Shown here: piece after piece, positions 11,619 through 21,433 of the stretch
How the letters are laid out: each line of letters opens with the position of its first letter
Numbering within the stretch: position 1 is the stretch's first letter
Source: Enoplosus armatus
Lineage: Eukaryota > Chordata > Actinopteri > Centrarchiformes > Enoplosidae
Reading direction: 5' to 3'
Length of the DNA: 64,000 nucleotides
Assembly (NCBI RefSeq): GCF_043641665.1
Contig: NC_092180.1
Coordinates: 13,819,891 to 13,883,890 of the forward strand
The notes under the pieces: generated by a model
Seen by the model: the letters and a program-made list of their open reading frames with translations, nothing else
Database searches by the model: none
What the model was told of the DNA's origin: nothing
Translations under genes and position numbers: made by a program

Positions 11619-13050
11619 GGTGATATGATCCAAGTTTAGGTCTTCTCAAAAGGACGCGTACGCACTGAAGTCGTGACCGAGCGTCCGCCTCATTTTCATT
11701 CTAGCCTGTCAATCTGCCTCACAAGGGGCTTTTGAAAAGAGAAAGGAGTGAGTAAGTGAGTGTGTGTGTGTCTGTGTGTGTGTGTGTTTGAGAGCGAGCG
11801 AGAATGAGAGCGTGCGCGCGCGTACACGTGAGAGTGAAAAAAACGCTTTTGAAGCAGAGCTGCGGCAAGTCAGTCAAATAGCCAGCGCAAAACCGGAAGC
11901 ACAGAGACTTAAAGCGTAAAACGTTATAACGTCAGTTCGATGAAGAGGCTTTTATTGTGAAAGCTAGGACCGGAAATCTTTTAGTAAACCTGGCGTAACG
12001 AGTTCTTTCAAAGTCTCAATTCTGTAAACATGGCCATTGGCGTCTGTTTAAAAGTCGACCACGTTAAACTTTTGTGATAAAAAAAACAAAACAATACATA
12101 ATACAACCACAAAATATGTAATTTTCTTCAATGACGGTTGGTTAGCTAACTTAGCTACCAACTAGCTAACTAGCTTAGTTCTGGAAGAGTACCGTTAGCC
12201 AAACAACAGGTTGCTAGGCAACACACGTTTATCGGTTGTAATTTAACGTTACATCTCAGCCGATGGAAACTCGGAGACCTTACACTTTGTTTATTTTGTT
12301 AGCCAAACACACTACGGTGTAAAATTGAAAAACCTTGCACTAAATACAAAAAAAATGGAAACTAACGTTAAACACAGAGGAAGAACGCCACCTTGCTCTC
12401 TTTTATAAGTCGTGTTTTCTTACCGTTTCAAATAAATCAGTATTTTTCCTTCAAAGCTATAACTAAGTTAAATTGTGAAAGCTAAAAACTCAACCTAGTA
12501 CAATTGGTAAAAAAAAAAAAAACGCTAATGGAGTCCACTTTCACAGTAAATCTTTTAGTCTTTTATCAGGTCAGAGCTCAGTTCTGTCCTCAGTGGCTTT
12601 TATTAATAATCAGATTCTGTGACGTTTTTTTATCAGTTAATTTGTCACATACTGTTTTTGATAGCTTTTACCAAAACGTGTGCCTCCATTTTTTAGATTC
12701 TTTTTCATTTGTTTACAGATTTGTGAATTGTGAGTGTCACATATTTTGAATGATTTCGGTTCCAACTGTCAACATGTGTAACCCTATTTCAACACTATGG
12801 AGGTTTTGGGGGGGTGGGGGAAATTTTGGTAACAGCTGACAAGCAACGCAGTATGTGAAAAACGATGATAAAAACGGAGTTCCAATTCGGGTCACATAAT
12901 TTGGTACACCTATAAACCAATTCAATAGTGACACGCAAACAAATCAAATAACCAAAGCAAACTCCTCCACAGTCGTGTACAAGGAGCATAACCTCGTTGA
13001 TTAAATGCAGTCTTCTAAGTAGCTCTTGTGCACCACCTACTGGTGCAGAT
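11619..13050 (-). promoter_or_regulatory. SCUBE2 upstream region
   Basis: Intergenic stretch upstream of the SCUBE2 ATG. The proximal 300 bp carries a CpG-rich patch, a GT-microsatellite at 11759-11788 and a CACGTG E-box at 11825-11830. A perfect RFX/EF-C-like X-box, GTTGCTAGGCAAC, lies at 12210-12222. No TATA box or transcription start can be fixed. From about 12,300 to 13,050 the sequence is AT-rich and I see no gene. Confidence 0.5.
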
Positions 13051-13185
13051 AATCAGAATCAGAATCAGAAATACTTTATTGATCCCCGGGGGGAAATTGT
13101 ACAGTACCGGTGCTCCCATTCAAGAGTAGAAAGTAGCATAATTTAGAACTAAAAGTTTGTACAAAATATAAAAATAAGAAATACA

Positions 13186-13292
13186 AAATACAAAATATAC
13201 ACATTTACAGTATTTAAGTGAAATGAGGTGAAATGAAAAATGAAATGAAAATACAAAATATACACATTTACAGTATTTAAGTGAAATGAGGT
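13186..13292. repeat. Tandem duplication in the retrotransposon 3' UTR (63-bp period)
   Basis: A block of about 44 bp containing ACACATTTACAGTATTTAAG and GTGAAATGAGGT occurs twice, offset by 63 bp, separated by a short GAAATGAAAA-type degenerate spacer. Confidence 0.85.
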
Positions 13293-13455
13293 AAAAATAT
13301 ATACAATAACAATGTATATGTATGTATGTGTTGCACTAAAGTGTGTGACTATATATGTATTGCACTTAAACATTTTGCATAAATAGTGAGGTGGTGTATG
13401 AACAGGTGAGGTAGATACAGATACGGATTCCAGTCTCTTCCTGAGTGTCTGACAT

Positions 13456-15630
13456 TCAGAGAGAGGAGTTAAACAGTCTGATGGCCACAGGCAGGAATGA
13501 TTTCCTGTGTCGCTCAGTTGTGCATTTGGGAGCAATGAGTCTCCCACTGAAGGTGCTCTTGTGTCCGACCAGTACGTCATGGAGAGGATGTGAAACATTG
13601 TTCAAGATGCCCCGCAGCTTAGACAGCATCCTCCTCTCTGACACCACCGTCAGAGAGTCCAGCTGCACCCCCACAACGTCACTGGCCTTGCGGATCAGTT
13701 TGTTTAGTCTGTTGGAGTCCGCCACCCTCAGCCTGCTGCCCCAGCATGCAACAGCATAGAGGATAGCACTGGCCACCACAGACTCATAAAACATCCTCAG
13801 CATAGTCCGGCAGATGTTGAAGGACCTCAGCCGCCTCAGAAAGTAGAGACGGCTCTGGCCCTTCCTGTAGAGGGCATTAGTGTTCTTTACCCAGTCCAGT
13901 TTATTGTCTATGTGAACTCCCAGATACTTGTAATCCTCTACAATGTCCACACTGGCCCCCTGGATGGAAACAGGGGTCATCGGCGCCTTGGTCCTCCTCA
14001 GATCCACAGTCAGTTCCTTTGTCTTTGTCACGTTGAGCTGTAGATGGTTCTGCTCGCACCATGTGACAAAGTTGTCCACAGCAGCCCTGTACTCCTCTTC
14101 ATCACCCTTACTGATACATCCAACTATTGCTGAGTCGTCAGAAAACTTCTGAAGATGGCAGGTCTCAGTGCAGTAGCTGAAGTCCGTGGTGTAGACGGTG
14201 AAGAGGAAGGGAGAGAGGACAGTTCCCTGCGGGGCCCCGGTGTTGCTGACCACTCTGTCTGACACACAGTGTTGTAAGCGCACATACTGTGGTCTGCCAG
14301 TCAGGTAGTTGACAATCCAGGACACAAGGGGGGCATCCACCTGCATCTCCGTCAGCTTCTCACCCAGTAGAGCCGGACGGATGGTGTTGAACGCACTGGA
14401 GAAGTCAAAGAACATGACTCTCACAGTGCTCGCCGGCTTGTCCAGGTGGGCGTAGACGCGGTTGAGCAGGTAGATGATGGCATCCTCCACTCCAAGTCGG
14501 GGCTGATAGGCGAACTGAAGGGGGTCCAAGTGTGTCTTGACCAAGGGCCGGAGCTGCTCTAGGACGAGTCTCTCCAGGGTCTTCATGATGTGGGAGGTCA
14601 GTGCCACGGGTCTGTAGTCCTTGGAGCCACTGGGTCGCGGCGTCTTTGGAACAGGAACGAGGCAGGATGTCTTCCACAGCACGGGGACCCTCTGAAGACT
14701 CAGGCTCATGTTGAAGACGTGGTGAAGTACTCCACATAGCTGGGGGGCACAGGCTTTAAGCACCCTGGGGCTGACACCATCGGGGCCTGCAGCCTTGCTG
14801 GAGTGGAGTCTCCTCAGCTGTCTTCTAACATGGTCGGCAGTGAAGCACACTGTAGAGGTGACCGGTGGGGGAGGGGTGGTGTCGTCAGGTTGAAGAGTGC
14901 CGTCAGTCTGGGGACTGGGGGACGAGGTGTGAGGAAAGCTCTCACAGGGGGGTGGGGGGCTGTGAGGAGCAGGAGGGGGAGGGGGGAGTGGAATAGGTGA
15001 AGGTTGGAGGCAGACAGCAGAAGAGTCATGGGGGGGTTGAGCAGGGCCCACAGAGTCAAATCTGTTGAAAAACAGATTAAGTTCGTTGGCCCGGTCCACA
15101 CTGCCTTCAGCTCCTCTGTTGTTGCTCGGCCTGTAACCCGTGATGGTCCTCATTCCACTCCAGACCTCTCTGGTGTTGTTCTGCTGGAGTTTCCACTCCA
15201 GCTTCCTCCTGTACTTCTCCTTGGCCTCCCTGATCTTTACCTTCAGTTCCCCCTGGATCGTTCTCACCTCGTCTCTGTTGCCAGCTCTGAAGGCCCTCTT
15301 CTTTTTGTTCAGTATGGCCTTGATGTCCTTTGTCACCCATGGCTTGTTGTTAGAATAACAATGGACAGTCCTTGCTGGTACAGTGGAGTCCACACAGAAG
15401 TTGATGTAGTCTGTGATGCACTCTGTGAGCCCATCAATGTCCTCTCCATGCGGCTCACAGAGCGCCTGCCAGTCAGTCACCTCAAAACATCCCTGAAGTG
15501 TCTCATAAGCCTCCTCTGACCATCTCCTCACTGTCCTCGTGGTTGCAGGCTGGCTCTTGACTAGAGGCACATAACAGGGGTTGAGGTGCACTAGGTTGTG
15601 GTCTGACCTACCCAGAGGGGGGAGGGGAGA
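13456..15630 (-). CDS. Retrotransposon ORF2-like protein (endonuclease end plus reverse transcriptase)
   Basis: Open frame of 725 codons without stops. In order: endonuclease C-terminal motif LGRSDHN; a basic linker; a Pro-rich loop; then RT blocks SKAAGPDGVSP, KDYRPVALTS, motif A FFDFSSAFNTI, motif B TGAPQGTVLSPFLF and motif C KFSDD (the two catalytic Asp codons at 14134-14139). The thumb follows (DYKYLGVHID) and the conserved tail ends SFLPVAIRLFN. All RT catalytic residues seen are intact. The frame reads on into flanking palindrome sequence to 15,693, but those codons are not element sequence. Without the rest of the endonuclease this copy should not be autonomous. Confidence 0.88.
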   Translation of the reverse strand, partial: SPLPPLGRSDHNLVHLNPCYVPLVKSQPATTRTVRRWSEEAYETLQGCFEVTDWQALCEPHGEDIDGLTECITDYINFCVDSTVPARTVHCYSNNKPWVTKDIKAILNKKKRAFRAGNRDEVRTIQGELKVKIREAKEKYRRKLEWKLQQNNTREVWSGMRTITGYRPSNNRGAEGSVDRANELNLFFNRFDSVGPAQPPHDSSAVCLQPSPIPLPPPPPAPHSPPPPCESFPHTSSPSPQTDGTLQPDDTTPPPPVTSTVCFTADHVRRQLRRLHSSKAAGPDGVSPRVLKACAPQLCGVLHHVFNMSLSLQRVPVLWKTSCLVPVPKTPRPSGSKDYRPVALTSHIMKTLERLVLEQLRPLVKTHLDPLQFAYQPRLGVEDAIIYLLNRVYAHLDKPASTVRVMFFDFSSAFNTIRPALLGEKLTEMQVDAPLVSWIVNYLTGRPQYVRLQHCVSDRVVSNTGAPQGTVLSPFLFTVYTTDFSYCTETCHLQKFSDDSAIVGCISKGDEEEYRAAVDNFVTWCEQNHLQLNVTKTKELTVDLRRTKAPMTPVSIQGASVDIVEDYKYLGVHIDNKLDWVKNTNALYRKGQSRLYFLRRLRSFNICRTMLRMFYESVVASAILYAVACWGSRLRVADSNRLNKLIRKASDVVGVQLDSLTVVSERRMLSKLRGILNNVSHPLHDVLVGHKSTFSGRLIAPKCTTERHRKSFLPVAIRLFNSSL

Positions 15631-15668
15631 GGAGCTGTATGCATGCATGCATGCATGCATACAGCTCC
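15631..15668. repeat. Perfect 38-bp palindrome around a (GCAT)n core
   Basis: Reads GGAGCTGTAT, then a GCAT repeat, then ATACAGCTCC; the reverse complement is identical over all 38 bases. It sits exactly at the truncated 5' edge of the retrotransposon. Confidence 0.95.
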
Positions 15669-17655
15669 ACAAGCACACGTTTGTTTCTTTCATTTTTTAT
15701 TACAATACAGATCTACCTTGTGGTACAGTATACAAAAAAGTATTAAAAACATCTACATTGCATGTTCAAAGGAAGTGCACAAAATAACAGACTTTTTGAA
15801 AGGCTCTACACCAAGTATCAAAATTTCAGTTAAAAAAAGTTTTGCAATAAATAAATATAAATTACATGATAATCATAATGAAAAGGTCAGGTAATTCATT
15901 AAGGCACATCTCACATCCCAAAAATGTACCTCGCAAAAACAATATGGCAACTCCCTAAGGACAAAAACAAGCTTATTTCCCAGCTTAAAAGGGAGCATCA
16001 TTTCTCCTTTTAATAAGAATCATAAAACATGTTCAGCATTTAACTACCCTGCCGCAGAAAAGTTTATATATTAAGCAACATTACAGAGCATTGGCTATCA
16101 ATTCAGTTTGAGATTGGTCACAACAATGCAAAAAAAAAGAAAAAGTAACCGTTGTCACTGCTGTATTAATTTGAGAGACAGTATGCGCCATGGCTAAAAC
16201 TGTGTAATGTGAGCATTATTTTAACACAAAACATAGAAGAAATACCTTGAGACAATTATGAGTTGTGATTGGGAAAATGGAAAATTATTGCTGAAATAAT
16301 GGATGCTTTTTACAAGCCAATTTGGTTGAATAAGTATCCATCACTTTGCACTATAATAGCAAAAGTGATACAGCCCCAGAGCACTTCTCACATTCAAAAT
16401 GTCTGCATAGTTTGAACTTTGACAATTGCTTCTGAAGATAAATCACAGCAATCACAAACACATTTTCTCTAACAGCATTTATAACCATAAAACATAGGTT
16501 ATGTGTTTCCCGTATGTTCAGCTTCTGACCGTCTTATGCCATTAGCAAACACATATGGAATATCACAGCTCACTGATGCTGCAATGAAATATCTAGTTTT
16601 CCCTGCAGTTTAGACATTTCTGAACACAGCATAGGCTACAGCTTTGCACGGCCGTAGAGACACGTGTCTGAGAAAATTAGACGTGAAAATGTGCTAAAAG
16701 TTATCAACTGGCTTAGCGTAAAAGTACAAATTTCAGCACCTTTCAGACACACAACCTTTTTAGCCCTTTTTTTTTTTTTTTTTTTTTTTTTAAACAGAAG
16801 TAGTGGTTTGCCATTCTGTAATTTTAAAAGGTTTGGATGTACCAAGAGCCAAAACAATGTATTTACAAAGTCCATTTTAAAAACATTTGCTTTACAACAT
16901 GCATTGTCATTTCATTGGAGGCTGTACAAAAGAAATAAATAAAAATCACTTGTCATTCCAAAAGGCAGAGGAATGTACTGCATGCATGGAGTGTTTCAAA
17001 CTTGTGGCATGCTTAAGCTGTGAAAAAAAAAAATATAATTTGTATCTATACACATTAAAAGCTCATTAAATTCCTAAAGAACAGTTGTATTAATGATCCT
17101 TGGTGTAACCAACAGCCATTTGTGTACTAAAAGATCCTACAGACTCACATTTGCACATCTGGAGCAAACAGAAAAGACAAAACATTTCAGCAACATGTTG
17201 AAGAGCCACTCCAACACACACACACAAAGAAGCTGGTATTAGAAATAGCTGGTGTCTTTCATATGCACACATACAATTTAACAAATTATGAAAAAAATAG
17301 AACAGTCTTGATATGTATGAAAAGGTGATGAGATATTTACAAAACGCTGATCACTTAATACAAAACAACCAAAAGCAATTCAGAAGCAGAAACAGAGCCT
17401 CAACAAAAATTTCTTCCTCATCCTATAAATAATACTAATGCCCATAATATTTTTTTTCCTTTTTGCTTTCTATAAAAAAAAAAGAAAATCAACTCTATAC
17501 AAAAGTTAAAAAATACAGATATATAAAGGAATATTACATAGAAAAGAAACGTCTAACCTATACAACTGGGGGAGTGGAGATGGGGAGGTCTGCCACTGGA
17601 GACAAATCCAGATGGATGCCATGGATAACCCTACAGGGGGATTCAACAAGAGCAA
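15669..17655 (-). other. Probable 3' UTR of the SINHCAF-like gene
   Basis: About 2 kb of AT-rich sequence directly downstream of the stop codon, with no other gene. A minus-strand AATAAA lies at 15696-15701, about 65 bases before the retrotransposon edge, and could be the poly-A signal. It includes a 25-base T run at 16767-16791. The 3' end itself is inferred, not seen. Confidence 0.45.
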
Positions 17656-19361
17656 TCACCAGGTTTCTTTCACGTCTTCTGGGAGCTGTGGAGGAAGTGT
17701 GTCTGGAAGGTGTGTGGTCACTTGAGTGGACGCCAGTGTCTTCTGTTTTTTGGAACTGCAGCAGGGCTTGAAGAGTCGAGGATCAATAATGACCTCGCCA
17801 AATCGCCCCTTATAGACAATCCCACAGCACACCTTTTGCCTAAAAGAGGAAAAAAAATGACCCCTTAGTTAATCATCATATTTATAAAGACACAAAACAT
17901 GTCCCATCACATTGTCAAACACAAAGCTGTTAAATGAGCGCAGTAGCTTGCCTTTTCCAGTACGAACGGTCCAAGAAAGAGAAGATAGAGGGGGTCGTGC
18001 GTCTTTGTTTGGACTCAATGTCTGAGCCATCGTCTGACTGGTTGCTGTGGCTGGGGGACTGTGCAGGAGACACACTGGAGGTTGTGCTGTGGGCATCGGA
18101 GTCTGCTTAGAAACCAAAGAAACACTTAAACACTCATCACATTTATTTGGTAAATTGCTGATAATAGTTTTAACAATTACTTTTCATGATTTATCATTAG
18201 GCACAAAAGTGACAATGATGAGGTGGGAAATTCACTTAGTCTTAATATTTTAGGAAAGGTGAATGAAAATAGATCAACAACCACCAATTATGTTCATTAT
18301 CTATTCTGCTGACTTTTTTTCCTACACTTGTCTGGTTCATAAAATGGCATAGAATTGTGCAAATGCACATAGCAAAATGCTCAAGTTATATATTCAAACT
18401 GCTTGTTTTGTCTGACCAACAGTTCAAGTTTGTTGCCAGTTAATTTACCGAAAATTAGCTGCGAATTGTCCCTAATGTGAACCTCAAGGCACTACAGTTA
18501 CACAGTGCGTGCCCTTATCCAAAGAGCCACAAGATGCTGCTAAACAGTCATTTGCTCAAAACCAGAGCAAACCCAAGACTGACACTGAGTGAAATTGCAT
18601 TTGTGTGACCTTGATATTAGGGACTTTTTCTTGAGCATGCTACACACAAATATTCCTTGTCCAACTAGTTCCAAATCTATTATCTATTAAATCTAATCTT
18701 TTAGATACAAGACAAATCTCTCAACACTTGCAAGTTACTAATTAATATTTTCAAACAACTTACTTTGTCTCTTTAACTTGTGAAGCTTCCTCAGCTTGCT
18801 CTTCTTCTTCCCATCACTGTTCTTGATCTTCTTGGGCTTTGTCATCTTGAAGCCTGGTCCAGCTCTGGCATCCACCACCTGAGTCAGGAGAGAGGGGAAA
18901 AAAATCAAGTCAATTTAAAGCTGCAACATAAGACAACTATGATTCCCACTAATCAGACACCACTTACATGGTTCCAGTTCTTCTTGGAGCCATTAGGTAG
19001 CTTCTTCCACCTCTTCACCAGCAGCACACAGGCATTGCAAATGTCTCCAACACGATCTTCTGACAGCCTTAAAAAAAATTAATGGAGCACACAAACACCG
19101 TGAGAAGTGCCATTGCTAGAGTTTAACATCACGAAACATTCATCTCTATTATCTTTATATATCTATCTATACACAGAAGCAAAGATACACAGATGAACAC
19201 TATACAAGCGAATGAATGAATGCGAGCTTTTACCCAAAACAGAGCCTGAATGTCTCTTCATATCGACTGCTGTCTGTGAAGCGTGAACTGGAGGACTTGG
19301 TCTTGCAGATGCAACAGCCGTCGTTACTCCGGTAGATCTTTGACTTGTGAAAGCCAAACAT
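17656..19361 (-). CDS. SINHCAF/FAM60A-like SIN3-HDAC complex subunit
   Basis: Complete coding sequence in five exons: 19234-19361, 18968-19067, 18764-18878, 17952-18102, 17656-17839, giving 225 codons plus TGA (human SINHCAF is 221 residues). The N-terminus MFGFHKSKIYRS is followed by a cysteine cluster (CCICK, CFG, DICNAC) that probably binds zinc. Then come a WKKLPNGSKKNWNHVVDARAG segment, a Lys-rich stretch, a Ser-rich SDAHSTTSS linker, and a conserved tail with FSFLDRSYWKRQKVCCG and a Cys pair (PCC). The family is a nuclear subunit of SIN3-HDAC repressor complexes. Human SINHCAF maps elsewhere (chromosome 12), so this is probably the fish paralogue (sinhcafl), judged from position only. 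Intron 4 has a GC donor, AAAAG|GCAAGC, and exon 4 has an AAG/CAG tandem acceptor. Confidence 0.93.
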
Positions 19362-19394
19362 AGTCTATCTGTTGGTCAATGTTATGGCAAAAAC

Positions 19395-20492
19395 CTGAAA
19401 ACGGAAAACAAGATCGGTAATTGTCCCAGTCCCCGTAATAAACCCGGTGGATGTCTGCAGACAGTTTTGCTTTCTACTATTGAAAAGGGGGCGGTCCCAA
19501 CGCGCGCGCACACGGAGATATAAGCAAGCCATTCTTAAACGCATAATTTTAACACATCGGGCATGAAATTCACCGTTTTAGTTAGGAGTTAATTCCATCT
19601 ATACTGCACAAACAACTGAAAAAGCACAATTAACTTTGGCTAAAGCAACAACACCCAAATATCTTTAGAATTTAAAAGCCAAGTCGCGCGAACACCAAAA
19701 CGTCAAAAAAAAAACACAACAGTGACATTGCACCAACGTTGTAACTTGATGATATTGGTTGTGTTGTAAATGGTCAAAACATAAAAAAAGAACAGATAAG
19801 TTACATTTGATGCAGGCTCCCAAACTTTCTAACACACACAGTTTACGTTTGGTCAATCACAGAAACGTTACAGCCACAACATAACGTTTCACTATCGTTA
19901 ACTGACGTCAATGTTACTTTGCTGAACACTGTTCATTAAACTGGAGACTTTGCGACTTTGGTAGCACAAAGACAATGGAAACAGTTGATGTACGACATTG
20001 TTCAGCTGTGAATTTGTTTGCAGCGACAACTCGAAACAAAAAGCGGGCAGCAGCGCTTTCTGAAGTGAAGAAACAAAAAGCTACCGGGCTATTCGCTGAA
20101 TTATGTGTAACACGCGTATCTAAAAAAAACACACAATTATCAGCTTGGTACAATTCATGCATGTAGTCAATATTTTAATACAAAAATGCGATTAACCCAT
20201 CCTTCCCTTTAAATTCAAACTTTTGCCCGCTAGAGCGCCAAATATGGCTCATTGTTGTTAGCTGTTAGCATGCTAGCTAGCCGACGCTGCTACCACCACG
20301 CCACGCTCTCGTTCACTTCCACGTTATCCCATTGTCGAGTCGGTTAGTCTTTGTACGTGTAGCTCGCAACAATTGGAAACGCACGCGTCAGGTTACGACT
20401 ACACCACATAACGATCAGTCTCCTCACACGTAACAAATCCGTAGAATTTCACAAATGTAAATTCTGTACAAGAGAAATAAGAGTGCACTTAC
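19395..20492 (-). other. SINHCAF-like 5' UTR intron (predicted)
   Basis: An acceptor TTTTCAG|GTTTTTGCC lies just upstream of the ATG, with the exon edge at 19394. A donor CA|GTAAGTGC gives an exon edge at 20493. This suggests a non-coding first exon starting near 20,493-20,545, and an intron of about 1.1 kb. I see no other gene in it. Confidence 0.55.
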
Positions 20493-20700
20493 TGAACAAA
20501 AACTTTGAATCTTCGCCGTATTCTTTTCACGCACTGCGCATGCTCTTACTACTAATGCATACAGCTGGTCATTAGAATATCATTAGCATAAAAAGAAGGA
20601 ATGAAAGGGCTGAGCGTACAATGACCATATAAGGAGTGCAGCCGTTGGGTTTGAACCTGGATTCAACCAATCGCTGCTATCCTCGCGTACTCTCAAGAAG
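20493..20700 (-). promoter_or_regulatory. Putative SINHCAF-like promoter
   Basis: Upstream of the predicted first exon: an NRF1-like TGCGCATGC at 20535-20543, a perfect CArG box CCATATAAGG at 20625-20634 and an inverted CCAAT box at 20667-20671. The grouping within about 140 bp fits a proximal promoter; start site not determined. Confidence 0.5.
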
Positions 20701-20854
20701 ACATGAATGATGGGAGGCGTAGTGAACGAGCGGGAGATTTCTGTGCCGTCACACTTGTTAGCGGCCTCCTTTTTAAACTCAAAGTCCCATAAACCACCTG
20801 GGCCAAGGCTTTAAAGAAAAACAGCTATGCGACATGGCGCGAAAGAGTTTGTTG

Positions 20855-21361
20855 ACATTTTCTCAGCTGAGAAAGCACATTCAGCAGAAGATATCAATTG
20901 ATGAACAGCTTGTTAACGCTTATACAATCGAATCACTGCTATATTACTTTTCAACTATGATTTATTTGACACAAAAGTGACAATGATTGGACTTTTTAAA
21001 TATTTGGGGATATTTTGCTTTTAATAAATACAAAGTAGGGCAAAAATTGGACAGTTTAGATTAGACTTAGATTAGACTGTTTTGGGCTTCAGTTTACAAT
21101 TATTTTCATGATCGATTAATCTGCTTATTATTATCATTATCTAATAAATCGTTTGGCCTAAAAAAAATCACAATCACCATTTCCCATAACCCAAGTTCAC
21201 ATATTCAAATTGCTTGTTTTGTCTGACCAACAGTCCAGAAGCCAAAGGTATTCAGTTTACTATCATTGAAGACTAATAAAACCAATAAATATTCACATTT
21301 AAGGAGCTTATTTTTTTTAAGTGAACTACATTTTCTCAGCTGAGAAAGCACACTCAGCAGA
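20855..21361. repeat. Pair of 34-bp direct repeats, 473 bp apart, each with a 16-bp palindrome
   Basis: 20855-20888 and 21328-21361 are identical except for one base and contain the palindrome TTTCTCAGCTGAGAAA. They bracket a copy of the dispersed repeat at about 21090-21312. They lie between the SINHCAF-like promoter and the DENND5A 3' end. Confidence 0.85.
21090..21312 (+). repeat. Dispersed percomorph-type repeat, copy A
   Basis: Carries the shared core TTTTGTCTGACCAACAGTCC followed by an AAAGGTATTCAGTTTACTATC stretch, preceded by a TCGATTAATC-type A/T palindrome zone. Related copies at about 18370-18435 (fragment), 23129-23420, 28690-29010, 50521-50935 and 50940-51120. Confidence 0.75.
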
Positions 21362-21433
21362 TAATATAAATCTGTGAATCAATAAGTGGTTAACTGTAAT
21401 ATAATGAAATCCACTTTAACGCATTACAGATGC

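Larger units (their letters stand above)
13051..15630 (-). mobile_element. Non-LTR retrotransposon, CR1/L2/Rex1 group, 5'-truncated
   Basis: LINE fragment in the same orientation as the genes. It retains the end of the endonuclease domain (GRSDHN motif), the whole reverse transcriptase and a 3' UTR of about 400 bp. The 3' terminus (13051-13080, read on minus) has a GGGATCAATAAAG block with an AATAAA signal, then tandem CTGATT hexamers in place of poly-A, as in CR1/L2-like elements that end in short repeats. The 3' UTR contains a tandem duplication with a 63-bp period. The 5' edge is near 15,630, where homology to the element gives way to a (GCAT)n palindrome. I could not find a convincing target-site duplication. 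Confidence 0.88.

Noticed and set aside
13031..13080. Target-site duplication for the LINE
   Set aside because: Sequence left of 13051 and right of 15630 shares no convincing direct repeat, so none is claimed.
13186..13292. Two 63-bp-spaced repeats considered as a CRISPR-like array
   Set aside because: Only two units, no uniform spacers, inside a LINE 3' UTR of a vertebrate.
15004..15519. Plus-strand open frame of 171 codons
   Set aside because: It is exactly antisense to the retrotransposon reverse-transcriptase frame and has no domain.
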